This document shows positions 1 through 6,466 of a stretch of 20,751 bases of DNA, piece by piece. Made by a program: the position numbers and the translations under genes. Every line of letters begins with the position of its first letter. Positions within the stretch are counted from its first letter, which is position 1. This stretch comes from Methanoculleus sp. UBA208 (GTDB lineage Archaea > Halobacteriota > Methanomicrobia > Methanomicrobiales > Methanoculleaceae). The DNA lies in assembly GCF_002498065.1 (NCBI RefSeq), contig NZ_DAFZ01000045.1:1-20751 (forward strand), written 5' to 3'. The notes under the pieces are model-generated. The model searched no databases. It had not been told where the DNA came from and saw only the letters and a list, made by a program, of their open reading frames with translations.

Positions 1-26
1 GACTCGTCGACGGGAGGGTGGTGTAG
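1..26 (+). CDS. C-terminal end of a probable ABC transporter ATPase (partial)
   Basis: In the frame whose codons begin at base 3, the sequence reads LVDGRVV followed by TAG at 24-26, and the G of that stop is the first base of the GTG start of the next gene. LolD/MacB-type ATPases commonly end with a short strand of the form 'DGRV', and the two following genes are permeases of exactly the type those ATPases energise. I therefore infer that this is the tail of the ATPase subunit. Only seven codons are visible, so the identification rests on context rather than on any catalytic motif. Confidence 0.45.
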
Positions 27-1225
27 TGTTCTTCTCGTTCGCGGTCAGGAATCTCCGGAGGCACTGGATACGCTCGGCGCTCTCGATCATCGGGATCATT
101 ATCGGCGTCGTCGCGATCGCATCGCTCGGCATCATGGGCAACAGCATCAACCTCCTTGTCGCGAACATCATCACCGACGTCGGCGACACCATCGTGATCA
201 CGCCGCACACCGCGATCGGCGGGACGTTTGCCGGGGACCCGCGGACGGCGGTGGACGCCGCCATCCCCGCCCGCGAGGTCGAGGAGATCCGGCGGGCGGC
301 AAACCCGCACCGCACGATCCCGGTGCTTCAGGGAGCCGACGAGGTGGAGTTCGGCCGCGGCGAGAGCGGGTATACCCAGATCATCGGGCTTGCATCGGAC
401 GATATCCCCATCCTGCTCGACCTCGCGGAGGGGCAGTACCCCCGGCAGAACCAGCCGGGCGCGCTCGTCGGGACCTACCTTGCCGCGGAGTACGACATAG
501 CCCCGGGCTCGAAGATTATGATCGGGAACGAGAGCATCCGGGTGGCCGGCGTGCTTGCAGAACGCGGGTTTGCCGCTGATATCAACCCCGACTACGCGAT
601 TGTCGTGCCCGAAGGCTGGTACGAGAGCCACTTCGGGACCGACGACGCCTACCCGATGGTCATCGTCCGGGTCGGCGATGTGGAGCAGATCGACGCGGTG
701 AAGGATGCGATCGAGAACCGGATCAACCGGCGCGAGGATATCGTGGACATATTCGACTCGCGCGATATGCTCAGGCAGTACGAGGAGATCTATCAGCAGA
801 TCACGGCGTTTCTTGTCGGGATTGGGGGGATTTCCCTCATTGTCGCCGCCGTCAACATCCTCAACGTCATGTACATCTCGGTGACCGAGCGCATCCGGGA
901 GATCGGCGTCATGAGGAGCCTCGGGGCGCTTCGGCGGGAGGTTCTCCGGATGTTCCTCTACGAGGCGATGATCCTCGGGCTCATCGGAAGCATCATCGGC
1001 GGCATCGCGAGCACCGCCTTCGGCTACCTGATCAGCCTCGCCGCGGTCGAGGTCTTCACGGCCGGGACGACCTTCGGCGAGAACTTCACGGTCTTCGACC
1101 AGAGCGCGGTCGGGTACATCATCTTCGGGATGGCGTTCGGCATCGCAACCAGCATCGCCGCCGGGTTCTACCCGGCATGGATTGCCTCGCAACTGGCTCC
1201 GGTCGATGCGATGCGGCAGAAATGA
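26..1225 (+). CDS. ABC transporter permease, FtsX/MacB type (first of two tandem copies)
   Basis: This 399-residue membrane protein has the layout of MacB/FtsX permeases. A first transmembrane helix lies at about residues 15-40 (IIGIIIGVVAIASLGI). An extracytoplasmic domain of the MacB periplasmic-core type spans about 45-250. Three more helices follow at about 255-285, 310-345 and 360-390. The cytoplasmic loop TERIREIGVMRSLGALRREV is the coupling region that contacts the ATPase in this family. The start is GTG at 26, overlapping the upstream stop, with a GGAGGG ribosome binding site at 13-18. Such transporters usually export lipids, peptides or small molecules, or act as mechanotransmitters. 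The substrate cannot be read from the sequence. It forms an operon with the preceding ATPase fragment and with the paralogous permease 14 bases downstream. Confidence 0.9.
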   Translation: MFFSFAVRNLRRHWIRSALSIIGIIIGVVAIASLGIMGNSINLLVANIITDVGDTIVITPHTAIGGTFAGDPRTAVDAAIPAREVEEIRRAANPHRTIPVLQGADEVEFGRGESGYTQIIGLASDDIPILLDLAEGQYPRQNQPGALVGTYLAAEYDIAPGSKIMIGNESIRVAGVLAERGFAADINPDYAIVVPEGWYESHFGTDDAYPMVIVRVGDVEQIDAVKDAIENRINRREDIVDIFDSRDMLRQYEEIYQQITAFLVGIGGISLIVAAVNILNVMYISVTERIREIGVMRSLGALRREVLRMFLYEAMILGLIGSIIGGIASTAFGYLISLAAVEVFTAGTTFGENFTVFDQSAVGYIIFGMAFGIATSIAAGFYPAWIASQLAPVDAMRQK

Positions 1226-1239
1226 GAGGTGTGACGGGC

Positions 1240-2433
1240 ATGATATTCTTTGATCTCGCGGTACGGAACCTCAAACGGCACAAAGTCCGCTCGGTCCTCG
1301 CAACGGTCGGCATCATCATCGGTGTGATAGCCATCGCCTCCCTCGGCATCGTGGGGAGCAGCCTCTCGGTGCTCATGGGGGGGCTGGTCTCCGACGTGAG
1401 CGACACCGTGCTCGTCACCCCGCATCTCGCGGCATCGAGCGGCGACCCGTTCGACCCCCGGAACACCCTTGCCGCACGCATCTCCGAGAGAAACCTGGGG
1501 CTGATAGAGAAGGCTGCGGGAGAGCACCGCGTCATCCCCATGATCCTTGCGTCGGATCGGCTGCATGTGCGGGATACGAGCGGCTACGTCACGATCTATG
1601 CCATGCCGGCGGCCGACATCCCCTTCCTGCTGGAGGAGGAGGCCGGGATCTACCCGCAGGGAAGGTCGTCGGGGGTGATGGTGGGCTCGCTCCTTGCCGA
1701 CGAACTCGACCTGCACCCCGGCAGCCGCATCGAGGTAGGGGGCGAGAGCGTCCGGGTCGTGGGGATCGCGGCGGAACGGGGAATGGGCATCGATATCAAC
1801 CCCGACTATGCCCTCATCGTCACGGAAGACTGGTACACGGAGCGGCACGGGGACCAGGATTACAGCCGGGTCGTCGTGAAGGTCAGCGATCTCTCGGAGA
1901 TCGAGAGTGTGAAAGCCGCCATCGACCAGCAGATCAACCGCAGAAAGGAGGTCGTGGACATACTGGACTCGCGCGAGATCCTGGAGATCTACTACGAGAC
2001 AACCGACGCCATCAACATCTTCCTCCTCGGCATAGGCGCGGTATCGCTTCTCGTCGCGAGCGTGAGCATCTTAAACGTCATGATCATATCGGTCACGGAG
2101 CGGACGGGGGAGATCGGGCTGATGCGGAGCATCGGGGCGCGAAGGAGGGAGGTGCTCTTCATGTTCCTCTACGAGAGCCTGATCCTCGGGATCGCAGGCA
2201 GCCTCGTCGGCGGGCTTGTCAGCACAGCGGTCGGCCACTACGTCAGCGCCTCGGTAGCGGAGTTCTTCACCGACTTCGCCATGTCGGGAGGGGCCGGGAT
2301 CCCCGTTTCCGTGGTGATCGGCTACGTCGCCTTTGCGATGGCGTTCGGGACGGCAACCAGCATCGTCGCCGGGTTCTATCCCGCGTGGAAGGCGGCGCAG
2401 TTGAACCCCATCGAAGCGCTCCGCTACGAGTGA
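1240..2433 (+). CDS. ABC transporter permease, FtsX/MacB type (second tandem copy)
   Basis: This 397-residue paralogue of the preceding permease has the same four-helix topology and large extracytoplasmic domain. Their starts align closely (MFFSFAVRNLRRHWIRS versus MIFFDLAVRNLKRHKVRS), as do the coupling loops (SVTERTGEIGLMRSIGARRREV here) and the ends (FYPAWKAAQLNPIEALRYE). The ATG at 1240 is chosen because it aligns with the paralogue and follows a GAGGTG element at 1227-1232. Upstream in-frame starts at 1177 and 1222 would overlap the first permease or lack a binding site. The two proteins probably form a heterodimeric membrane unit served by the ATPase whose tail lies at 1-26. The pair most likely arose by local duplication followed by clear divergence in the extracytoplasmic domain. 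Confidence 0.9.
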   Translation: MIFFDLAVRNLKRHKVRSVLATVGIIIGVIAIASLGIVGSSLSVLMGGLVSDVSDTVLVTPHLAASSGDPFDPRNTLAARISERNLGLIEKAAGEHRVIPMILASDRLHVRDTSGYVTIYAMPAADIPFLLEEEAGIYPQGRSSGVMVGSLLADELDLHPGSRIEVGGESVRVVGIAAERGMGIDINPDYALIVTEDWYTERHGDQDYSRVVVKVSDLSEIESVKAAIDQQINRRKEVVDILDSREILEIYYETTDAINIFLLGIGAVSLLVASVSILNVMIISVTERTGEIGLMRSIGARRREVLFMFLYESLILGIAGSLVGGLVSTAVGHYVSASVAEFFTDFAMSGGAGIPVSVVIGYVAFAMAFGTATSIVAGFYPAWKAAQLNPIEALRYE

Positions 2434-2437
2434 CGGG

Positions 2438-2442
2438 TTTTT
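2438..2442 (+). terminator. Oligo-T stretch after the permease operon
   Basis: Five consecutive T residues lie five bases past the stop of the second permease, flanked by GG and ACC that could form a very small hairpin. Archaeal RNA polymerase can terminate at short T-tracts alone, and the next gene has its own TATA element, so a transcript end here is reasonable but unproven. Confidence 0.35.
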
Positions 2443-2486
2443 ACCGGATGCGGTCAGGGGGCGGGAAGATCGCCTCCCGGTGCAGG

Positions 2487-2496
2487 ATTTTTATAC
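2487..2496 (+). promoter_or_regulatory. TATA-like element ahead of the DUF3303-like gene
   Basis: The AT-rich string ATTTTTATAC stands out in GC-rich surroundings and resembles the archaeal TATA box. Transcription starting about 25 bases downstream would fall just ahead of the GGTGA ribosome binding site at 2518-2522. This argues against translation from the more upstream GTG at 2480, which would lie in front of the promoter. Confidence 0.5.
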
Positions 2497-2527
2497 CCGG
2501 GACGACATGGGAAAGCCGGTGAAGACG

Positions 2528-2782
2528 ATGTTGTTTGTCCTGTGGTACCAGTTCGAACCGGAGCACGCCCATCAGGTCCTGGAATTATGGAAACACTTCC
2601 AGTTCCCCACCGATGTGAAAGTCCATAGCCGCTACCTCCTCATCGGGAGGCATATGTCGGTTGCCGTCTTTGAAGCGTCGGACGAGCGCTCCATCTTAAA
2701 GATCACCGCGCCGTTCAGTTCGTACGGGGTTGCCCACGTCGCACCGGCAATGCCGCTCGAAGAGGCGATCAAGACAGTCTGA
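2528..2782 (+). CDS. DUF3303-like small protein
   Basis: This 84-residue soluble protein begins MLFVLWYQFEPEH. It shows the pattern of DUF3303-type small archaeal proteins: a first beta strand starting MLF, a helix with an 'EH..vl.lw' pattern, then 'GRH' and 'vavfEA' strands (FEASD at about residues 46-50). These proteins look like dimeric alpha/beta (ferredoxin-like) barrels. Their function is not established, and I assign none. The ATG at 2528 is preferred because GGTGA sits five bases upstream and because family members begin at this MLF. Starts at 2480 (GTG) or 2507 (ATG) would add an unconserved tail. It stands alone, with its own TATA element upstream. Confidence 0.65.
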   Translation: MLFVLWYQFEPEHAHQVLELWKHFQFPTDVKVHSRYLLIGRHMSVAVFEASDERSILKITAPFSSYGVAHVAPAMPLEEAIKTV

Positions 2783-3029
2783 TCGAGGGCGCTGCGCGGC
2801 ACCGGCACCCCACTCTTTTCCTGCCCGGCAGATCGAGCGCAGCCGTTCCCCACCGGGGTCCGCCGCAAGGGTGGCCGCGGCGATGCCTTCTGTGGTGATG
2901 AAGACATGCGTAATTTCATAGTGCAGGAGACCGGAAACTCTATGAGCACTTATAGGATGATAGACTTCCCTGTCAGGAAGTGCTCCGGCCCCCATCCGGT
3001 CCCCAATACGATAGCAATACCCAAGTTGC
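2783..3029. other. Intergenic spacer with several inverted repeats
   Basis: No convincing reading frame is present in these 247 bases. A TCTTTT tract at about 2814-2819 may end the transcript of the preceding gene. From 2916 onward the spacer is more AT-rich and holds overlapping dyads: TCATAG (2916-2921) with CTATGA (2940-2945), GAGCACTT (2944-2951) with AAGTGCTC (2978-2985), and ACTTCC (2964-2969) with GGAAGT (2976-2981). The last two share bases and so cannot form together. A TATA-like CTTATAGG lies inside the first arm region at about 2949-2956. This looks like a regulatory region for the downstream gene, by inference only. Confidence 0.5.
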
Positions 3030-4217
3030 GTGGAACGAATGTTGCAAATGATTACGTGGCTCGACAAAAACTTCAGTTCGCTCCAGCCGACGCGGGCGAT
3101 CATCATGAGAGCGCTGCGCCACCTGCGCCCCGCAGATCGAAAAAAACTCTTCTCGGAGGATATCCCCGAGATGCGGACCGCCGAAGGGCGGTGGTTTGAG
3201 GCGATCGTCTACGAGATGATCCTCGACCTCTCGCTTAAGACCGACCTCATCCTCTCCGTCGTGGCCCGGGGTGCCGACGGGCCGGCGAAGGTCCGGCGCG
3301 CGCAACTCGGTCAGAACGGGCTCTTCTACTCGAACATCGGGGATATCAAGGTCCGGGGAAACGGACAGGACCTCGCGGAAGTCGACATGATGCTTGTCGA
3401 CCACACCGGGGCGCTGACGTTCGGGGAGATCATCACCTCTCCTGCCGACTTAAAAGAGTTCGAGGCGGAGATTCGGTACAAGAAACAGCTCTTCGGCTAT
3501 CTCTACGGGCAGCCGACCGTGCCGTTCCTCCTCATCTCCTCGGTCGACATATCGCGGACTGCCGTCGTTCGCCGCCTCCTCAAGGAACCCGACAACGCCC
3601 TCCTCACCACTCCCACCTGCGAGGACCTGAAAGCCCTGATCCGCCCCCGGGACCTGAAGCGGAGCCCTGCCCGCCAGATCCGGCACAAGAAACTGGTCTC
3701 GATAGCCGATATCCCTCCGCGGCGGCCGTTCGACTACAAGAAACTCCACGACGAGCGGCTGCAGAGCATCATCGCCGCCGTCACCTCGAAGAAAGGCGTC
3801 GGGGAACTCGGCACCCCTGACGAGATCCCGCCGATCGTGAAGAAGGTCCTCTTCGGGGGACTCTACCCCTCCGCCCTCCGGATGCTCGATGCCCGGTACC
3901 CCATCCGCATCAAAGGGAAGACCTACGACCCGGATACGATCCAGAAGCAGTTCTCGAAGGTCATCCTCGCCGTGAACATCCCGGAGTACCGGCCGATCAT
4001 CTACCTGCGGACACGCAACAAGAAGGAGTATCTCAAGATGGTGCCGAGCAAGACAGGCGGGTTCAAGTTCGAGAGCCGGCGGACCCCCCACATGGCCGGG
4101 TTCTTCCTCTGGCTCGAGTCCGTCCAGCCGTCGATCGGGGCCGAACTGACGCGGGAACTCCTCGACGCATTCCCCGCGGTCCATGTTCCCGAAACCGGCA
4201 CGGCCGCAAAACCATAA
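3030..4217 (+). CDS. Uncharacterised protein with a degenerate PD-(D/E)XK-like signature
   Basis: I do not recognise this 395-residue soluble protein by name. Residues 53-62 (GRWFEAIVYE), then 118-135 (EVDMMLVD, a short turn, LTFGEI), then a helix containing RYKKQL and the strand VPFLLISS, resemble the core order of PD-(D/E)XK nucleases: helix Glu, Asp, then Glu-x-Lys. The candidate residues are E57, D119 and E133. The position normally holding the lysine is I135, so the site is degenerate or the lysine has moved. The C-terminal half (about 220-390) is rich in lysine and arginine (KKVLFGGLYPSALRMLD, IYLRTRNKKEYLKM), which could suit nucleic acid binding. No membrane segment is visible. Possible starts are GTG 3030, ATG 3039 and ATG 3048, none with a good ribosome binding site. 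Coding is well supported by length and composition; function is unknown. Confidence 0.75.
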   Translation: MERMLQMITWLDKNFSSLQPTRAIIMRALRHLRPADRKKLFSEDIPEMRTAEGRWFEAIVYEMILDLSLKTDLILSVVARGADGPAKVRRAQLGQNGLFYSNIGDIKVRGNGQDLAEVDMMLVDHTGALTFGEIITSPADLKEFEAEIRYKKQLFGYLYGQPTVPFLLISSVDISRTAVVRRLLKEPDNALLTTPTCEDLKALIRPRDLKRSPARQIRHKKLVSIADIPPRRPFDYKKLHDERLQSIIAAVTSKKGVGELGTPDEIPPIVKKVLFGGLYPSALRMLDARYPIRIKGKTYDPDTIQKQFSKVILAVNIPEYRPIIYLRTRNKKEYLKMVPSKTGGFKFESRRTPHMAGFFLWLESVQPSIGAELTRELLDAFPAVHVPETGTAAKP

Positions 4218-4275
4218 AGTACCTATGCGTCCTCCTCCCATGAGGGCTCATGATACCGGGGTGCGGTGATCCGGG

Positions 4276-4341
4276 ATGGACCTGATGGCGGAGGCGATGC
4301 CCCGGCTGCTCGCGAACGTTGATCCCGGGTGGAGGGTATGA
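4276..4341 (+). CDS. Possible 21-residue leader ORF coupled to the PAP2 gene
   Basis: An ATG at 4276 opens a 21-codon frame reading MDLMAEAMPRLLANVDPGWRV, whose TGA (4339-4341) overlaps the ATG (4338) of the phosphatase gene in an ATGA arrangement. The predicted peptide is partly amphipathic. Overlap of this type often couples translation of two genes. The frame is short and could be chance in GC-rich DNA, and there is no strong ribosome binding site before it, so this is only a candidate. Confidence 0.25.
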   Translation: MDLMAEAMPRLLANVDPGWRV

Positions 4342-5312
4342 CCGATCCCCAGATCGCATTCATCCAGGCGCTCCAGACACAGGCCGCGTGGCTCGCGGTT
4401 CCGATGCAGTTCTTCTCGTTCCTCGGGCAGCCGGAATTCTACCTGCTCGTCATCCCGATCCTCTACTGGTGCTGGGACCCGCGCCTCGGGCTCCGTCTCG
4501 GTCTCCTCATGGGGATCTCGGGCGGGCTCAACGAGGCCCTCAAAGTCGCGTTCCATCTCCCCCGACCCTACTGGGTCAGCCCGGAGGTCAGGGCGCTCGG
4601 GAATTACCCGTCGTTCGGGCTGCCGTCGGCGCACGCCCAGGGGGCGGTGGCGCTCTGGGGGCTGCTCGCCGTCGACGCCCGGCGCGGGTGGATCTGGGTC
4701 TTCGCGGTCGTGACGGCCTTTCTCATCGGCGGATCGAGGGTCGTTCTCGGGGTCCACTTCCCGACCGATGTCGTCGCGGGCTGGGCGGTCGGCGTCGTCG
4801 TCCTCCTCGGGTTCCTCGCTCTCGAGAAGCCGGTGGGCCGCCGGGTCGCCGCCCTCCCGCTCTCGGGGCAGGCGTTCGTCGCGTTCGCAGGTTCCCTCGC
4901 CCTGGCGCTGGCCTCCTTTGCCGCCCTCGCGGCACTCGGGGACTGGCAGGTTCCCGCGTCCTGGGCGGCGGGGGCGCTCGAGCGGTCCGGGGAGCCCATC
5001 CACCCGCTCTTCCTCCGGGACGCCGTCACGGCATCGGGGCTCTTCTTCGGGTTCGCGGCCGGGGCGGCGGCAGAGCGTCACCGTGGCAGCATGTGCGCCG
5101 CCAGGAGGGGGTCCGTCCGCCTGCTCCGCTACATCTTCGGGATTGCCGTGACCGGGGCGATCTGGTACGGGCTCGGGTTCCTCGTCCCGTCCGATCCCGC
5201 TGCGGCCGCATACGTCCTCCAGTATCTCCGGGCCGCCGTTGCCGGCGCCTGGGTCTCGTTCGGCGCTCCGGCGGTCTTTGCCCGCGCAAACACGCTCCGG
5301 GGCGGAGCGTAG
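4338..5312 (+). CDS. PAP2-family membrane phosphatase
   Basis: This 324-residue multi-spanning membrane protein carries the three signature motifs of the type 2 phosphatidic acid phosphatase superfamily. K69 with R76-P77 forms the K-x6-RP motif, P96-S-A-H99 forms PSAH, and S133-R134 with H140 and D144 forms SR-x5-H-x3-D. Conserved family roles predict that H140 is the phosphorylated nucleophile and H99 the acid/base. The active site would face outward or lie at the membrane surface. Substrates in this family include isoprenyl diphosphates and phospholipid phosphates; dephosphorylating polyprenyl carriers or archaeal lipid intermediates is plausible but inferred. Several more helices follow (about 180-320), making it longer than minimal PAP2 proteins. 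ATG 4338 is favoured, with GGTGG just upstream; GTG 4329 is the alternative. The archaellin-like gene lies 32 bases downstream under its own TATA. Confidence 0.9.
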   Translation: MTDPQIAFIQALQTQAAWLAVPMQFFSFLGQPEFYLLVIPILYWCWDPRLGLRLGLLMGISGGLNEALKVAFHLPRPYWVSPEVRALGNYPSFGLPSAHAQGAVALWGLLAVDARRGWIWVFAVVTAFLIGGSRVVLGVHFPTDVVAGWAVGVVVLLGFLALEKPVGRRVAALPLSGQAFVAFAGSLALALASFAALAALGDWQVPASWAAGALERSGEPIHPLFLRDAVTASGLFFGFAAGAAAERHRGSMCAARRGSVRLLRYIFGIAVTGAIWYGLGFLVPSDPAAAAYVLQYLRAAVAGAWVSFGAPAVFARANTLRGGA

Positions 5313-5315
5313 GGG

Positions 5316-5322
5316 TATATAT
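5316..5322 (+). promoter_or_regulatory. TATA box for the archaellin-like gene
   Basis: TATATAT framed by GGGG and CCCC lies immediately after the phosphatase stop codon. Its centre is 26 bases ahead of the ATG at 5345, so the transcript would begin at or within a few bases of the start codon. The symmetric G/C flanks make a near-palindrome that could also form an operator. Confidence 0.7.
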
Positions 5323-5344
5323 CCCCGGCAGGCGAGGATCCTGT

Positions 5345-5956
5345 ATGGATTCGGCGGGCGGCGGTCTCACGGTGCTCGAGTGGGCGATCCTCGGCGTCGT
5401 GACGGTCCTGCTTGCCGTGCTTGCGGTCCACGCCCTGGCCGTTCCCCCCGGCCCCCCGGCAGGCCTCGTCTACTCGGCCCTCGAGGAGACCGGGGACTGC
5501 CTGGCCGTCTCCGGTGACGTCTACGGCTACGCACTCGCGTGCGGGAGTGTCGATGGCGTCGATCTGTGGTGCGGCCGGCCCGATCCTTCAAGAATGGGGT
5601 CGATTTCCTGCAGCGTCCGCCTCTTCGTCGGCGATCTGGGGAGCGTCGATATGGGCCGCGCCACGGTCGAGATCGCCGCCCGGGACGGGACCGAACGCCT
5701 CGCGAGGACTGCAGAGGCGCCGGTGCGGCCCGGGAACTGGACGATCGTCCGGACGGGGCACACCGTCCCGTTCCGGCAGGCGGACGACGACACCCTCCTC
5801 GAACCCGGGGAACGGTTCGACCTGCTCGTCTACCCCTCCCGGCCGTTTGTACCCGGTGAGACGTTCCGCGTCTGCATCACCCCGCCCGGCGGCGTCCCGC
5901 TCACGGTCGAACGGACCGTGCCGCCCCGGATAACGCCGGTGATGGATCTCGGGTGA
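5345..5956 (+). CDS. Archaellin-like (FlaB-related) secreted protein
   Basis: This 203-residue protein has one N-terminal hydrophobic helix (about 12-32) and a beta-rich exterior domain. The exterior resembles archaellins in several places: VYSALEETGDCLAVSGDVYGYA near 42-63, then a strand pair, LEPGERFDLLVYP, and an ending 'PPGGVPLTVERTVPPRITPVMDL', all typical of FlaB tails. The start ...AGGGLTVLEW fits class III processing with cleavage after G7, putting Glu at position +5 of the mature chain, but the basic residue usually found just before the glycine is missing. No other archaellum genes (flaF, flaG, flaI, flaJ) lie nearby. It could be a minor filament subunit, a pilin-like adhesin, or a diverged membrane-anchored relative. 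ATG 5345 is set by a TATA box 26 bases upstream and a GAGG element at 5334-5337. A longer frame running through from 4319 overlaps the phosphatase and is not real upstream of this point. Confidence 0.7.
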   Translation: MDSAGGGLTVLEWAILGVVTVLLAVLAVHALAVPPGPPAGLVYSALEETGDCLAVSGDVYGYALACGSVDGVDLWCGRPDPSRMGSISCSVRLFVGDLGSVDMGRATVEIAARDGTERLARTAEAPVRPGNWTIVRTGHTVPFRQADDDTLLEPGERFDLLVYPSRPFVPGETFRVCITPPGGVPLTVERTVPPRITPVMDLG

Positions 5957-5975
5957 AGTGGCGTCCACTCAGCAT

Positions 5976-5984
5976 GCTTTTATA
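5976..5984 (+). promoter_or_regulatory. TATA box for the NfeD/stomatin operon
   Basis: GCTTTTATA is a close match to the archaeal TATA consensus in otherwise GC-rich sequence. Its centre is about 26 bases ahead of the ATG at 6007, and the bases between (ending CACTCCCC) contain no ribosome binding site. A leaderless transcript is therefore predicted. Confidence 0.7.
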
Positions 5985-6006
5985 GCCGAAAGCCGACTCA
6001 CTCCCC

Positions 6007-6465
6007 ATGCTTGCAGAGGGGATCGCTCTCGGCTGGGTGCTGATCGTGCTCGGGGCGGTGCTGCTCCTGGTCGAGGTTTACGAGCCCGGGTTCTTCATCG
6101 CCGTCCCTGCGACGGTCCTGATCATCCTCGGCGTCCTCCTCCTCCTCGGCGTCGACATCCTCAGCTCCCCCCTTGCCCTCATTGTCGGGGTTCTCGCCGC
6201 AATCGGAGCGGCCGCGGTTACTGTCTGGTTTTACGGCCGCCTCACCCCGGGGAGAGGCCCCCCGACGACCCTCTCCCGGGACTCGCTCGTCGGCCTCGAG
6301 GGGACAGTGGTCGCTCCGGTCGATGCGGAGACGCTCGTGGGAAAGGTGCGGCTCGGGAGCACGGAATGGAGCGCCCGTTCCGAGTCCGGGAGCATCCCGG
6401 CCGGGAGAAAGATTATCGTCGTTCGCTCCGAAGGGGTGCACGTCGTCGTGAAGGAGGTTACATAA
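6007..6465 (+). CDS. NfeD-like membrane protein (short form)
   Basis: This 152-residue protein has two or three transmembrane helices in its first ~80 residues (GWVLIVLGAVLLLVEVYEPGFF, then VLIILGVLLLLGV, then LIVGVLAAIGAAAVTVWFY). A soluble beta-barrel of the NfeD OB-fold type follows: LVGLEGTVVAPV, GKVRLGSTEWSARS, IPAGRKIIVVRSEGVHVVVKEV. The order 'G..G.v...l...G.v...G..W.A.s...i..G..v.V....g..l.V' is diagnostic for NfeD. It lacks the ClpP-class protease domain of long NfeD proteins, so it is the short (NfeD1b-like) form. The stomatin gene follows by one base, an arrangement found widely in bacteria and archaea. NfeD is thought to bind or organise its SPFH partner in membrane microdomains; the exact role is unsettled. 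Confidence 0.88.
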   Translation: MLAEGIALGWVLIVLGAVLLLVEVYEPGFFIAVPATVLIILGVLLLLGVDILSSPLALIVGVLAAIGAAAVTVWFYGRLTPGRGPPTTLSRDSLVGLEGTVVAPVDAETLVGKVRLGSTEWSARSESGSIPAGRKIIVVRSEGVHVVVKEVT

Positions 6466-6466
6466 A

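Noticed and set aside
1177..1239. Extended start for the second permease
   Set aside because: It would overlap the first permease and add a tail absent from its paralogue. ATG 1240 has a well-placed ribosome binding site.
4319..5344. Long plus-strand frame running from 4319 into the archaellin-like gene
   Set aside because: Only the part from 5345 looks like a protein. The upstream part is an arginine- and glycine-rich shadow of the PAP2 phosphatase gene in another frame.
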